A stretch of DNA of 61,560 nt from an uncultured Clostridia bacterium. GTDB lineage: Bacteria; Bacillota; Clostridia; Lachnospirales; CAG-274. Both the position numbers and the translations under genes were made by a program. The stretch is taken from NCBI GenBank assembly GCA_947624015.1, contig CANQIA010000010.1, forward strand, positions 1 to 61,560, read 5' to 3'. Shown one piece after another: positions 1-8,508 of the stretch. Position 1 is the stretch's first letter; every line of letters starts with the position of its first letter. The notes below the pieces were generated by a model, which was given only the letters and a program-made list of their open reading frames with translations, did no database searches and was not told where the DNA came from.

Positions 1-1
1 C

Positions 2-1420
2 GAAGAAAATGAATATATAAAGGAATGGGAAAAGCCTGAGCATAAAAACAAATTTAAAAGAATAGAGAGATCCGTGGAGGATTCTGTCAAAAACCCGCCT
101 GAGGATCCTATATTTAGCAATGTCGCAGGAGGAGGCGGCACCTTTGTACTGCAAACCTTGCCGAATCAGCCCTACATTGCCACATGTAGTTTTTCAATAG
201 ACGATCTGCAAAAATATAAAGACGGTATCGATATCCCTATGACATCAGAGCCGGAATTGGCAAATTACAGGGGTACAAAAAAAGGACTCCTCTATGCGCT
301 TACAGGCTGTACTTATACAGAAAATCATTTGTGCGAAGTGACCAACGAGGACAGAAAAATGCTTATGGCTGCGGCAAACGCCATATTAATAAACGGTGTT
401 CCTATGTCTGAAAGGTTCCATCTCAAGGAAAACGACATTGAGGAAAACATAAAGGCAGCGGAAAAAAGGCTTGCGGATATTATATTGAACAGCAGTACCG
501 ATGTGGTTTCCGTCAAAAACGGAAAGAATTCCATATCCGCCGTCACTATAAAAGCTCCCCAGCCCAGGAGAAGCTTTTACGATTCCCAGGAGGAATACGA
601 GCAGGCAAAAGTTATGTCCGAACATCAGGCTAACAAAAAAAATATATCAATAGCCTATGCCCAGCTTTCCAACTGCATTGCCGATGATAACGAGCTTGAT
701 ACATACGCCAATGTACTCAAGGAAAACGGTATAAAGCTTCCTGCCAGACATATAAGTCGTGGAGCGGCAGAGGATATATTCGAAAAAAGCAACCGAGACA
801 GGATACTTCCAATGATAATAGGTAAGAATCTCAATGATAACAATGAGCTTGCAGAAGCCGCAAAAAATATATACATAGGCAACAGCACTCTTTCGGATCT
901 GTGTCCCGTAGACGCAAACAAGAGCATTAAAGAAAACCTTGAAGAAATGGGAAAGCTCCTGAGAGATACCATGAATAAGAATATGCACACAGACAACGAG
1001 TGTACACCTATTATGTTCAAGGACAAATACGGCAAAGTGGAAAGCGTTATGCTTGATATGGAACCGCCCGTAAGGCCAAAGCCCGTAGAGCTTTTAACGG
1101 GAGCAAAAGCCTTTTTCAGCATTAAAAGCACCCGTGAAGCAAACAAAAGGGAATATGACGAATATGTAGCGGCTGAAAACCGATACATTAACGACTCCGA
1201 ACAGTATAAGAGATTTGCAAAGTACAACGAAGCGGTTGAAAAAGCCAGAAGAAATATGATAAGAGTTCAAAACGGAGAAGAGCCTCAGCAGAGAAATGTC
1301 AGTCTTAATCAGATAGTAAGCGAACGCAGAGGCAACAGTCCCGTAAATACTCCCGCCAATTCCCTTACGGCGCCCGTCGAGCAGCATACGGTACAAAACG
1401 ACGGTCCCGCATTGAATTGA
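2..1420 (+). CDS. Large hypothetical protein, C-terminal part (5' end outside window)
   Basis: The reading frame is open from the first bases of the window to the TGA at 1418-1420, so the true start lies upstream; a GTG at 74 exists but lies inside an uninterrupted frame and has no convincing ribosome site. About 472 residues are visible. I do not recognise the family. The protein is hydrophilic and charged, has no membrane segment, and ends in a Pro/Asn/Gln-rich tail (NTPANS, PVEQH). Two similar stretches, PQPRRSFYDSQEEYEQAK and PVRPKPVELL followed by EYDEYVAAENRY, suggest repeated helical units with an aromatic/acidic pattern. It stands 64 bp upstream of the peptidase gene on the same strand. 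Function unknown. Confidence 0.75.
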   Translation, partial: EENEYIKEWEKPEHKNKFKRIERSVEDSVKNPPEDPIFSNVAGGGGTFVLQTLPNQPYIATCSFSIDDLQKYKDGIDIPMTSEPELANYRGTKKGLLYALTGCTYTENHLCEVTNEDRKMLMAAANAILINGVPMSERFHLKENDIEENIKAAEKRLADIILNSSTDVVSVKNGKNSISAVTIKAPQPRRSFYDSQEEYEQAKVMSEHQANKKNISIAYAQLSNCIADDNELDTYANVLKENGIKLPARHISRGAAEDIFEKSNRDRILPMIIGKNLNDNNELAEAAKNIYIGNSTLSDLCPVDANKSIKENLEEMGKLLRDTMNKNMHTDNECTPIMFKDKYGKVESVMLDMEPPVRPKPVELLTGAKAFFSIKSTREANKREYDEYVAAENRYINDSEQYKRFAKYNEAVEKARRNMIRVQNGEEPQQRNVSLNQIVSERRGNSPVNTPANSLTAPVEQHTVQNDGPALN

Positions 1421-1484
1421 TATCATATGGGACCCTTGTAAATAACATAAGATATCATACTGCAATATATTAGGAGGATTATAT

Positions 1485-3812
1485 ATGAGATCAAAACGAT
1501 TAATTGCAACAATATCAGTAATAACGATGCTTTTCGGTTCGGTCGGCGTATATGGAGCAGGCACGCCTATCACAAGGGGCGAGGCTGCCCGTATGCTTGC
1601 CCTTGCGGCAGACGATTATACCTACGGCATAAGCCCCGAGGATATACTCAAGGACAGCGAAGAGGATACGGCTCTTACCCGTGCTCAGGCTCTTGTAATG
1701 CTTAAGAGAGCCTTCGGCGAATTTCCCGCTCCCAAGGGAAACGATCTTAGGAGCGGCTATCCTGCGGAAAATTTTACGGATGTACCCGACAGTACAAAGG
1801 AAGAAATAGCAGACGTTCTTGCTTCAGGCATAGTTGCTGGAACATCTGAAAACACGCTTTCCCCCGACGCTCCCATTACCGCAGAACAGCTTGAGCTTCT
1901 TATAAAGCGTACATATGCCTATATGGGCAAAAACTTAAAGGACGACTATTGGGCATCTGTAAACAAGCCCCTTCTGGATACTCTTGAAATACCCGAGGGC
2001 AACACTTATGTAGGCGGCGCCTTTGCAACTATTACAGATACCGTAGATAAACAGATAAAGGATATAATAGACGAGCTTCTTGCGGGAAATTATGAAAAGG
2101 GTTCAAAGGAGCAAAAAATAGCCGACTTCTACAGAAGCACACTGAATAAGGAATACAGAAAGAAAACAGGAATGGCGCCTATAATGCCATATATTGAGAG
2201 TATAGACAAAGCCGAGAACATTGACGATATCGTTAAGGTAAACAACACTCTTATAAATGAATTGGCATTGGTTCCTTTTATGTGCTTTAACGTAATTACG
2301 GATATTAAGGACAATTCAAAAAATATGATGACTTTTCAGGTAATATCCGGATCCCTCGGCGCAAAAGAACTGTATGAGTATGAAGATATAATAAACGAGT
2401 ACAAAAAGGTCATAGAAACCTATTTCAAAGCCATCGGAGAGCCGGAAGACAAAGCGTCAAATGACGCCGAACTTGTAATAGGCTATGAAAAAAGGGTAAT
2501 GAAATATTTTCCCGATTATAACGATAGAATGAATGCGGAGGGAGCATACAACCTTTTCAAATTAGATGATATAAAGAAAATGTTCCCGGAGGTTGATATG
2601 GACTCTGTATATGACGCCTTAGGCTATGACGAAAGCTGGAAAAACACAGATATGCTCATAGGCTTCCCCAATTATACAAAAGCCATAGCGGCAGAGTTTA
2701 CCCAAGACAATATAGATACCCTTAAGGCATACGCCAAATTTATGTTAGTCTATTATAAGGGAGGTATGCTTTCAGATGAGCTTCGGGATGCCTATTACGA
2801 CTTTGTGGAGGCAACAGGCATGGGAGTAAGGAGTACTCCCGAACAAGATGCTCTGGACGCCGTAAAAGAGACCTTCCCCGAATACTTAGGTAAAATATAT
2901 ATCGATAAATATTTCCCTGCCGAAAATAAGCAAAATGTTGAAAACATGGTAAAGGATATAATAAATGTTTATAAGGCAAATCTCAAAAATATCGAATGGA
3001 TGAGCGATGAAACAAAAGAAAAAGCGCTGCTCAAGCTGGATGAGATGAAAATACTGATAGGCTACCCTGATGAATTTAAGGATCCCTATGAATACGCAGA
3101 GATAAACAGCGACAGCTATTTCGAAAACGACATCAGCCTGTCATTGTCCGCTCAGAAAAAGAATATTGAAAATCAGTTCGAACCTGTGGATAAAAACGAT
3201 ATGAATACGGCTGTTTATACCGTAAACGCTTTCTATAATCAAACAATAAACGGAATAATATTCCCTGCGGCAATACTTCAGGCGCCATTCTATGACTATG
3301 ACGCTTCCTATGAGACCAATCTTGGCGGTATAGGTTATATCATAGCCCATGAAATATCTCATGCCTTCGATAACCACGGCTCAGCCTTTGACGAAAACGG
3401 TAATGTGGCAAACTGGTGGACAGATGAGGACAAAGCAGCCTTTGATGCTCTCTGTGATAAAATGGTGGAATACTATGACGGTCAGGAGGTAGCTCCCGGT
3501 ATTATCTCAGACGGCGAAATGACACTTGGCGAAAATATTGCCGACAACGGCGCTATGAATTGTATACTTGAAATAGCATCTCATCTGGATGATCCAGACT
3601 ATGACGCTCTTTTCAGATCTGCGGCGCTGTGCTGGGCGGAAAGCTATGACCGTGACTCTCTGAAATACAATACCATTGATGATCCCCACAGCAACTCAAA
3701 GCTGCGTATAAACAGAGTGCTTGAAAACAATCAGATATTCTACGATACCTATGGCATAAAAGAAGGCGACGGTATGTATGTGGCGCCGGAAAACAGAGTG
3801 AAAATATGGTAA
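1485..3812 (+). CDS. Exported M13 (neprilysin/PepO-type) zinc metallopeptidase with N-terminal SLH-like repeats
   Basis: 775 residues starting at ATG after AGGAGG. Residues 1-25 look like a Sec signal peptide. Residues about 27-145 hold two SLH-like modules (ITRGEAARMLAL; FTDVP...GIVAGTSENTLSPDAPITAEQ), which would tie the enzyme to the cell surface. The rest is a full M13 domain: NAFYN substrate-binding motif, HEISH zinc site at 622-626, and GENIAD with the third zinc ligand at about E683 and the active-site Asp at about D687, ending in the family-typical VKIW. M13 enzymes cleave oligopeptides outside the cytoplasm. Expected role: a wall-associated endopeptidase for peptide scavenging or signalling. 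Family call is firm; the SLH call rests on motif pattern. Confidence 0.92.
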   Translation: MRSKRLIATISVITMLFGSVGVYGAGTPITRGEAARMLALAADDYTYGISPEDILKDSEEDTALTRAQALVMLKRAFGEFPAPKGNDLRSGYPAENFTDVPDSTKEEIADVLASGIVAGTSENTLSPDAPITAEQLELLIKRTYAYMGKNLKDDYWASVNKPLLDTLEIPEGNTYVGGAFATITDTVDKQIKDIIDELLAGNYEKGSKEQKIADFYRSTLNKEYRKKTGMAPIMPYIESIDKAENIDDIVKVNNTLINELALVPFMCFNVITDIKDNSKNMMTFQVISGSLGAKELYEYEDIINEYKKVIETYFKAIGEPEDKASNDAELVIGYEKRVMKYFPDYNDRMNAEGAYNLFKLDDIKKMFPEVDMDSVYDALGYDESWKNTDMLIGFPNYTKAIAAEFTQDNIDTLKAYAKFMLVYYKGGMLSDELRDAYYDFVEATGMGVRSTPEQDALDAVKETFPEYLGKIYIDKYFPAENKQNVENMVKDIINVYKANLKNIEWMSDETKEKALLKLDEMKILIGYPDEFKDPYEYAEINSDSYFENDISLSLSAQKKNIENQFEPVDKNDMNTAVYTVNAFYNQTINGIIFPAAILQAPFYDYDASYETNLGGIGYIIAHEISHAFDNHGSAFDENGNVANWWTDEDKAAFDALCDKMVEYYDGQEVAPGIISDGEMTLGENIADNGAMNCILEIASHLDDPDYDALFRSAALCWAESYDRDSLKYNTIDDPHSNSKLRINRVLENNQIFYDTYGIKEGDGMYVAPENRVKIW

Positions 3813-3819
3813 TATAAAT

Positions 3820-3850
3820 AAATATCCCCCGGCTTTGCCGGGGGATATTT
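3820..3850 (+). terminator. Terminator of the M13 peptidase gene
   Basis: A perfect 14-bp inverted repeat (3820-3833 and 3837-3850) with a TTT loop begins 8 bp after the stop codon. The stem core is CCCCCGGC/GCCGGGGG and its outer A/T pairs give ATATTT at the 3' side on either strand, so it can act in both directions. Confidence 0.8.
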
Positions 3851-3867
3851 ATTGCTGTAATAAACAA

Positions 3868-3896
3868 GGGACTCTGTGAAAATATCACAGAATCCC
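3868..3896 (-). terminator. Terminator downstream of the EF-G paralogue
   Basis: GGGACTCTGTGA (3868-3879) pairs with TCACAGAATCCC (3885-3896) with one mismatch. On the minus strand the stem is followed by CTTGTTT. It lies 42 bp beyond the stop of the EF-G-like gene, between two convergent genes. Confidence 0.65.
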
Positions 3897-3937
3897 CCGT
3901 TATAAAGAAACAAAAATGGAAAACTTATTTATTAGGC

Positions 3938-6019
3938 TTACTTATCCATTTCAGCCTTTCTTGCAGCTATGACCTTATCCTGCACATCCTTGGGCGCTTC
4001 CTCATAGCGAGCAAATTCCATAGTGAATTCGCCTCTGCCCTGAGTCATACTTCTAAGGTCGGTAGCATAGCTCATCATCTCTCCCAAAGGAGCCTCAGCC
4101 TGTATAGTCTGCTTGCCGTGCTTTGCTTCCATACCAAGTATACGTCCTCTTCTCTTGTTAAGATCGCCCATAATATCGCCTGTATAGCTGTCGGGAACTA
4201 TTACCTGCACAGTCTCTATAGGCTCAAGTATAGCGGTCTTGCCCTTTGCAAAGGCATCCTTGAACGCCATGCTTGTAGCTACCTTAAACGCCATTTCGGA
4301 TGAATCGACTGCATGGTAGGAGCCGTCTACAAGAGTAGCCTTTATGCCTACTACGGGATAGCCTGCAAGAGGACCTGCCTTAATGGAATCCTGTATGCCC
4401 TTTTCTACGGCAGGGAAATACTGCTTGGGAACGGAGCCGCCGAATATCTGCTCTTCAAATATATAGCCGCCGCTCAGATCGCCGCTGTTTTCAAATATGA
4501 TCTCAACATCGCCGTACTGACCTGAACCGCCTGACTGCTTCTTATACTTGCTTCTTATTCTCTCCTGGCTCTTTATCATCTCTCTGTAAGGGATAGTAGG
4601 CTCGGACAGATCTATATCTATCTTATACTTGTTCTTTAGCTTGTTTACGAACACGTCGATATGAGTATCGCCTATGGCGTATATAACAGACTGCTTTGTT
4701 TCCTTATCGAACTTGTAATCAAGAGTTTTATCCTCTTCACGGATCTTTGATATAGCGCCTGCCAGCTTGTCTTCATCGCCCTTTGTCTTTGGAGTGATAG
4801 CCTTTGAAAGAAGAGGAGCGGGATATACTATCGCAGGTATCATAACGGGTCTGTCATTGGAGGCAAGTGTATCGCTTGTAGATGTATTCTGGAGCTTTGC
4901 AACGGCGCCGATGTCGCCTGCCTTAAGCATATCTACCTCTATCTGCTCCTTACCTCTGAGTACATAGACCTTGCCTATCTTCTCTGTAATGTTCTTATTT
5001 ACGTTCCTAAGCATGGCATCCTTTGTAAGAGTACCGCTGTATACCTTAAATATGCTCAGACGACCTACATAAGGATCGGCAATGGTCTTGAACACAAATG
5101 CGCATACGGGATCGTTTTCATCGCAGTTTATCTCAACCTTATCCTCAGTCTTGGGATTGATCGCCTCGGCAACGGGATTTACATCGGCTGTAGGCGGAAG
5201 ATACTTGTTGATGGAATTCATCATAACTCTTATACCGATAGTCGTAATAGCTGCGCCGCATATAACGGGAGTAACTGAGCCGTCTACTATACCGACACGA
5301 AGACCCTTGTTTATCTCATCTTCGGTAAAGCTTTCCTCAGCAAAGAATTTCTCCATTAACTCATCGTCTGTCTCGGCAACGGCTTCCTCTATCATAAGAC
5401 GCATAGTATCCACTTCGTCCTCAAGACCGGAAGGCATATCGCAAGGCTCTACAAGACCGTTTGCAAACTTGCGGGCTTCCTTCTTTACGGCATTTACAAA
5501 GCCTATGAACTTGCCGCCCTCATAGAAGGGAACCTGTAAAGGCGCAATGCTCTTGCCGAAAACGGACTGAAGCTGCTCTACTACCTTTTCCATATCGGCA
5601 TTTTCATCATCCATGCCGTTTACGAATATCATCTTGGGAATATTCATTTCAGTAGCCATTTCCCAAGCCTTTTCCGTGCCGACCTCAACGCCTGACTTGG
5701 CGTCTACAACTATAAGCGCCATATCGGCAACGCTGAGCGCCTGCTTTACCTCGCCGACGAAATCAAAATATCCCGGAGTATCTATAAAATTGATCTTCTC
5801 ATCAAGCCACTCTACAGGGATGATAGAGGAGCTTATGGATACCTTTCTTCTTATTTCCTCGGGATCGTAATCGCTTACGGTATTTCCTTCCTCTACACGA
5901 CCGAACCTTTTGGATACGCCGCTTACATGCAGACAAGCTTCTACTATGGTGGTCTTACCGCAGCCGCTGTGACCTAATACAGCAACATTTCTTATTTCCT
6001 TTGCTGAATAACTTTTCAT
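3938..6019 (-). CDS. EF-G-like translational GTPase (EF-G paralogue)
   Basis: 693 residues from ATG at 6019; the TTG at 6031 directly abuts the AGGAG and is less likely. The start MKSYSAKEIRNV matches EF-G-like proteins of Firmicutes. GTPase motifs: GHSGCGKT (canonical EF-G has GHIDAGKT), DTPGYFDF, and N134-G-M-D137 where NKxD is usual. Domains II-V follow, with VQVIVPDSYTGDIMGDLNKRRGRILGM and a C-terminal FTMEFARYEEAP. The GHxGxGKT loop places it with the EF-G-2/FusA2 paralogues, whose exact role is unsettled, rather than with the essential elongation factor; no rpsL/rpsG/tuf neighbours support this. It stands alone with a terminator behind it. Confidence 0.88.
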   Translation of the reverse strand: MKSYSAKEIRNVAVLGHSGCGKTTIVEACLHVSGVSKRFGRVEEGNTVSDYDPEEIRRKVSISSSIIPVEWLDEKINFIDTPGYFDFVGEVKQALSVADMALIVVDAKSGVEVGTEKAWEMATEMNIPKMIFVNGMDDENADMEKVVEQLQSVFGKSIAPLQVPFYEGGKFIGFVNAVKKEARKFANGLVEPCDMPSGLEDEVDTMRLMIEEAVAETDDELMEKFFAEESFTEDEINKGLRVGIVDGSVTPVICGAAITTIGIRVMMNSINKYLPPTADVNPVAEAINPKTEDKVEINCDENDPVCAFVFKTIADPYVGRLSIFKVYSGTLTKDAMLRNVNKNITEKIGKVYVLRGKEQIEVDMLKAGDIGAVAKLQNTSTSDTLASNDRPVMIPAIVYPAPLLSKAITPKTKGDEDKLAGAISKIREEDKTLDYKFDKETKQSVIYAIGDTHIDVFVNKLKNKYKIDIDLSEPTIPYREMIKSQERIRSKYKKQSGGSGQYGDVEIIFENSGDLSGGYIFEEQIFGGSVPKQYFPAVEKGIQDSIKAGPLAGYPVVGIKATLVDGSYHAVDSSEMAFKVATSMAFKDAFAKGKTAILEPIETVQVIVPDSYTGDIMGDLNKRRGRILGMEAKHGKQTIQAEAPLGEMMSYATDLRSMTQGRGEFTMEFARYEEAPKDVQDKVIAARKAEMDK

Positions 6020-6255
6020 GAATTTCGCCAACTCCTTTGATTTTATATTTGTGCAATATTTATGATATGACTATATACGAATTTTCTTTATCTTATACTT
6101 TGCACAAGCTATTTTGCCTTATAAATTATAATATTCCACAAATAAACCAAATTTCCTTTATTTTTTCTGTAAATTTATGCATTTTGGTAAAATTGTATAA
6201 CTTACCCTCGGTACAGTCGGTAAAATGCCATGCCCGTTCAATATCTCAGTGTCGG

Positions 6256-6277
6256 TAACTTATCTTCAGATAAGTTA
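6256..6277. repeat. Near-perfect palindrome just after the POR stop codon
   Basis: TAACTTATCT (6256-6265) and AGATAAGTTA (6268-6277) form a perfect 10-bp inverted repeat with a 2-bp centre, one base after the stop of the alpha-beta oxidoreductase gene. No T-run follows in either direction, so it resembles a protein-binding palindrome or an mRNA 3'-end stabiliser more than an intrinsic terminator. Confidence 0.55.
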
Positions 6278-6278
6278 T

Positions 6279-8507
6279 TTACATTTTGCTTTCCCTAAGA
6301 AGAGCTTCCCATCTTCTGTCCACCTCCGCCTGTATCCTTTCGACTATATATTTATATTCTTCCTTTACAAGGTGCTTTGTTCTGCCCATAGCGCCTAAGA
6401 AGTCCGTAACATCTGTTTTCTCCTTTGGCATATAGGTAATGCGTGTTTTTCCGTTTTCTATTTCGAAAAGAGGATGATAGCAGCATTCAACTGCCTTTGC
6501 TATGACCTCCCTTTCGTGCCTTGGCGGATCGTTCCAGTTAAGAGGACAGGCGGAAAGCGCCTTTATATATACAAGCCCGTAATTATCCGCATAGTACTGC
6601 GCCTTCTTTGCCTTTTTTATAAAGTCCATAGGCTGATTTTCCGCAACTGTGGCAATATAGGGTATGCCCGTTGCCTTAAAGAGCATTGGCGTGTCCTTAT
6701 GGATAAAGGGCTTTCCGCTTTCAGCCTTACCTACATGGCTTGTAGATGATCTTGCGCCCATAGGCGTAGTATAGCTGTACTGATAGCCTGTGTTCATATA
6801 GCCGCCGTTGTCGTATTCAAATATTATCATATTGTGGTTCCTTGCAGCCGTACCCAAGGCGGAACCCAAGCCTATATCCATACCGCCGTCGCCGCATACC
6901 ATTATAAATGTTATTTTGCCCGGCGGTATCTCTCCTCTTCTCTGTCTTTCCTTATAGCCCTCCACAACGCCGCTTAATGTGGCGGCTGTATTCTGGAAAA
7001 GATTGTGTATATAGTTTACTCTGAAAGCCGTAGAGGGATAGCCTGTGGTCACTACCATTCCGCAGCCTGTATTGAATATAAGCACGACATTTCCCTCTAT
7101 GCCCTTAAGAAGCAGATTTACATTTACGGGTATGCCGCAGCCTGCGCAGGCGCTGTGTCCCGCAACAAGCCTTTTAGGCATATCCGTTGCCTTTTTCACA
7201 TTTATATTTTTTACAACAGTATGGTCAAGCTCTCCCTGCTTGTTCTTTATTTCTTCTATTTCATAGCCCAGTATTGAATTCTTATCCGTTACAGGCTCGA
7301 AATACTTCTTATTCTCATAATTTTCTCCTCTGTAAGCGCCGTAATAATCGAATTTATATATATCCTTGAATTCAAGAGATTCTATGCCCAGCCACAGCAT
7401 ATTTTCGGCATCTTCTGTATAGAATTCCTTGCCGCCCAGACCGAACACCCTTGTTATGACCTTTGCTCTTACGTCGTGATCGTAAAAGGCAGACTTTATT
7501 TCTTTTGAAAGATTTCCTCCGTTGCTTCCGTAGCTGTCCTGCCTTTCGCCTATTACCACAACCTTTGCATTCCTGCAAACTCCCGAAAGCTCTCTGGCAA
7601 AGAAGGGTCTGAGGAGCTGCAATGTCAGTACGCCGACTTTATGACCCTTTTCCCTCATATTGTCAACGGCTTCCTTGCTTGTTTCAAATGCCGAGCCAAG
7701 CACTATGAATATGACCTCTGCATCTTCTGTCATATACCTGTGTATAATATTGTAATCTCTGCCTGTAAGCTCATTATAGCGGTCGAATTCGCAGGCTATA
7801 ACGCCTTTTGCTTCCTCCATAGCCATATTCAGTTGATATTTGTTGTTTATAATATCGGGTTCATTCATATAGGAGCCTATGGTCACCGGGGCGTCACAGT
7901 CGATACAGGTAAAGTCAGCCTTGTATTCGCCCAAGTATTCCCTTACATCACTGTCATTTTCAAATATCTCCATTTTGTTTTTCTGGTGGCTGGTAAAAAA
8001 GCCGTCGTAAGCAACAATAACAGGCAGCTTTACCTTTTCGGCTACCTTAAGCCCTATGATATTGAAATCGTACACCTCCTGATTGTCCTTTGCAAAGAAT
8101 ATTATCCAGCCGCAGTTCAGAGTATACATTATATCGCTGTGATCTCCCTTTATACAAAGGGGCGCCGATACGGTACGACAGGCTACGTTCAATACCATCG
8201 GAGTCCTTGTGCCCGACTGTACGGGCAATTGTTCAAGGGCGTACAAAAGACCGTTGGCAGAGGTGGCGTTCAATACTCTTGCCCCTGTAAGAGAGCTGCC
8301 GTAGCATATTCCCGCCGCAGAATGTTCTCCCTCGGCGGCTATCATTACCGTTGTTACCTCTCCCTTGCTTTTTAAAAGATCCAGCCCCTCGGCTATCTGA
8401 GTTGAGGGGGTAATGGGATAATATCCCATAACATGATAATCTATTTGTCTTGCGGCGTGTACTGCCGCCTCGTTTCCGCTTGCAAAAACCATTTTCTGTG
8501 AAAGCAT
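6279..8507 (-). CDS. 2-oxoacid:ferredoxin oxidoreductase, fused alpha-beta subunit
   Basis: 742 residues. The first ~400 are a PorA/VorB-like alpha subunit (GNEAAVHAARQI, YPITPSTQIAE, EGEHSA, VLTLQLLRPF). Residues ~440-742 are the thiamine diphosphate-binding beta subunit: CAGCG, then G539-D-G-G with MDIG and DNGGYMNTGYQ. The enzyme decarboxylates a 2-oxoacid with CoA and passes electrons to ferredoxin, in the cytoplasm. It starts one base after the stop of the gamma-delta gene behind AGGAGG, so the two are translated together. The substrate (pyruvate, branched-chain or aromatic 2-oxoacid) cannot be fixed by eye; the alpha part looks VorB/PorA-like. Alpha and beta are usually separate chains of about 390 and 310 residues. 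Confidence 0.88.
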   Translation of the reverse strand: MLSQKMVFASGNEAAVHAARQIDYHVMGYYPITPSTQIAEGLDLLKSKGEVTTVMIAAEGEHSAAGICYGSSLTGARVLNATSANGLLYALEQLPVQSGTRTPMVLNVACRTVSAPLCIKGDHSDIMYTLNCGWIIFFAKDNQEVYDFNIIGLKVAEKVKLPVIVAYDGFFTSHQKNKMEIFENDSDVREYLGEYKADFTCIDCDAPVTIGSYMNEPDIINNKYQLNMAMEEAKGVIACEFDRYNELTGRDYNIIHRYMTEDAEVIFIVLGSAFETSKEAVDNMREKGHKVGVLTLQLLRPFFARELSGVCRNAKVVVIGERQDSYGSNGGNLSKEIKSAFYDHDVRAKVITRVFGLGGKEFYTEDAENMLWLGIESLEFKDIYKFDYYGAYRGENYENKKYFEPVTDKNSILGYEIEEIKNKQGELDHTVVKNINVKKATDMPKRLVAGHSACAGCGIPVNVNLLLKGIEGNVVLIFNTGCGMVVTTGYPSTAFRVNYIHNLFQNTAATLSGVVEGYKERQRRGEIPPGKITFIMVCGDGGMDIGLGSALGTAARNHNMIIFEYDNGGYMNTGYQYSYTTPMGARSSTSHVGKAESGKPFIHKDTPMLFKATGIPYIATVAENQPMDFIKKAKKAQYYADNYGLVYIKALSACPLNWNDPPRHEREVIAKAVECCYHPLFEIENGKTRITYMPKEKTDVTDFLGAMGRTKHLVKEEYKYIVERIQAEVDRRWEALLRESKM

Positions 8508-8508
8508 A

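Noticed and set aside
6031..6031. TTG start for the EF-G paralogue
   Set aside because: It directly touches the AGGAG, leaving no spacing; the ATG at 6019 gives the family-typical MKxY start.
7641..8375. 244-codon open frame on the plus strand
   Set aside because: Lies antisense to the fused alpha-beta oxidoreductase, whose motifs are intact; the frame is Tyr/Cys/His-rich with no ribosome site, as expected for a shadow of biased codons.
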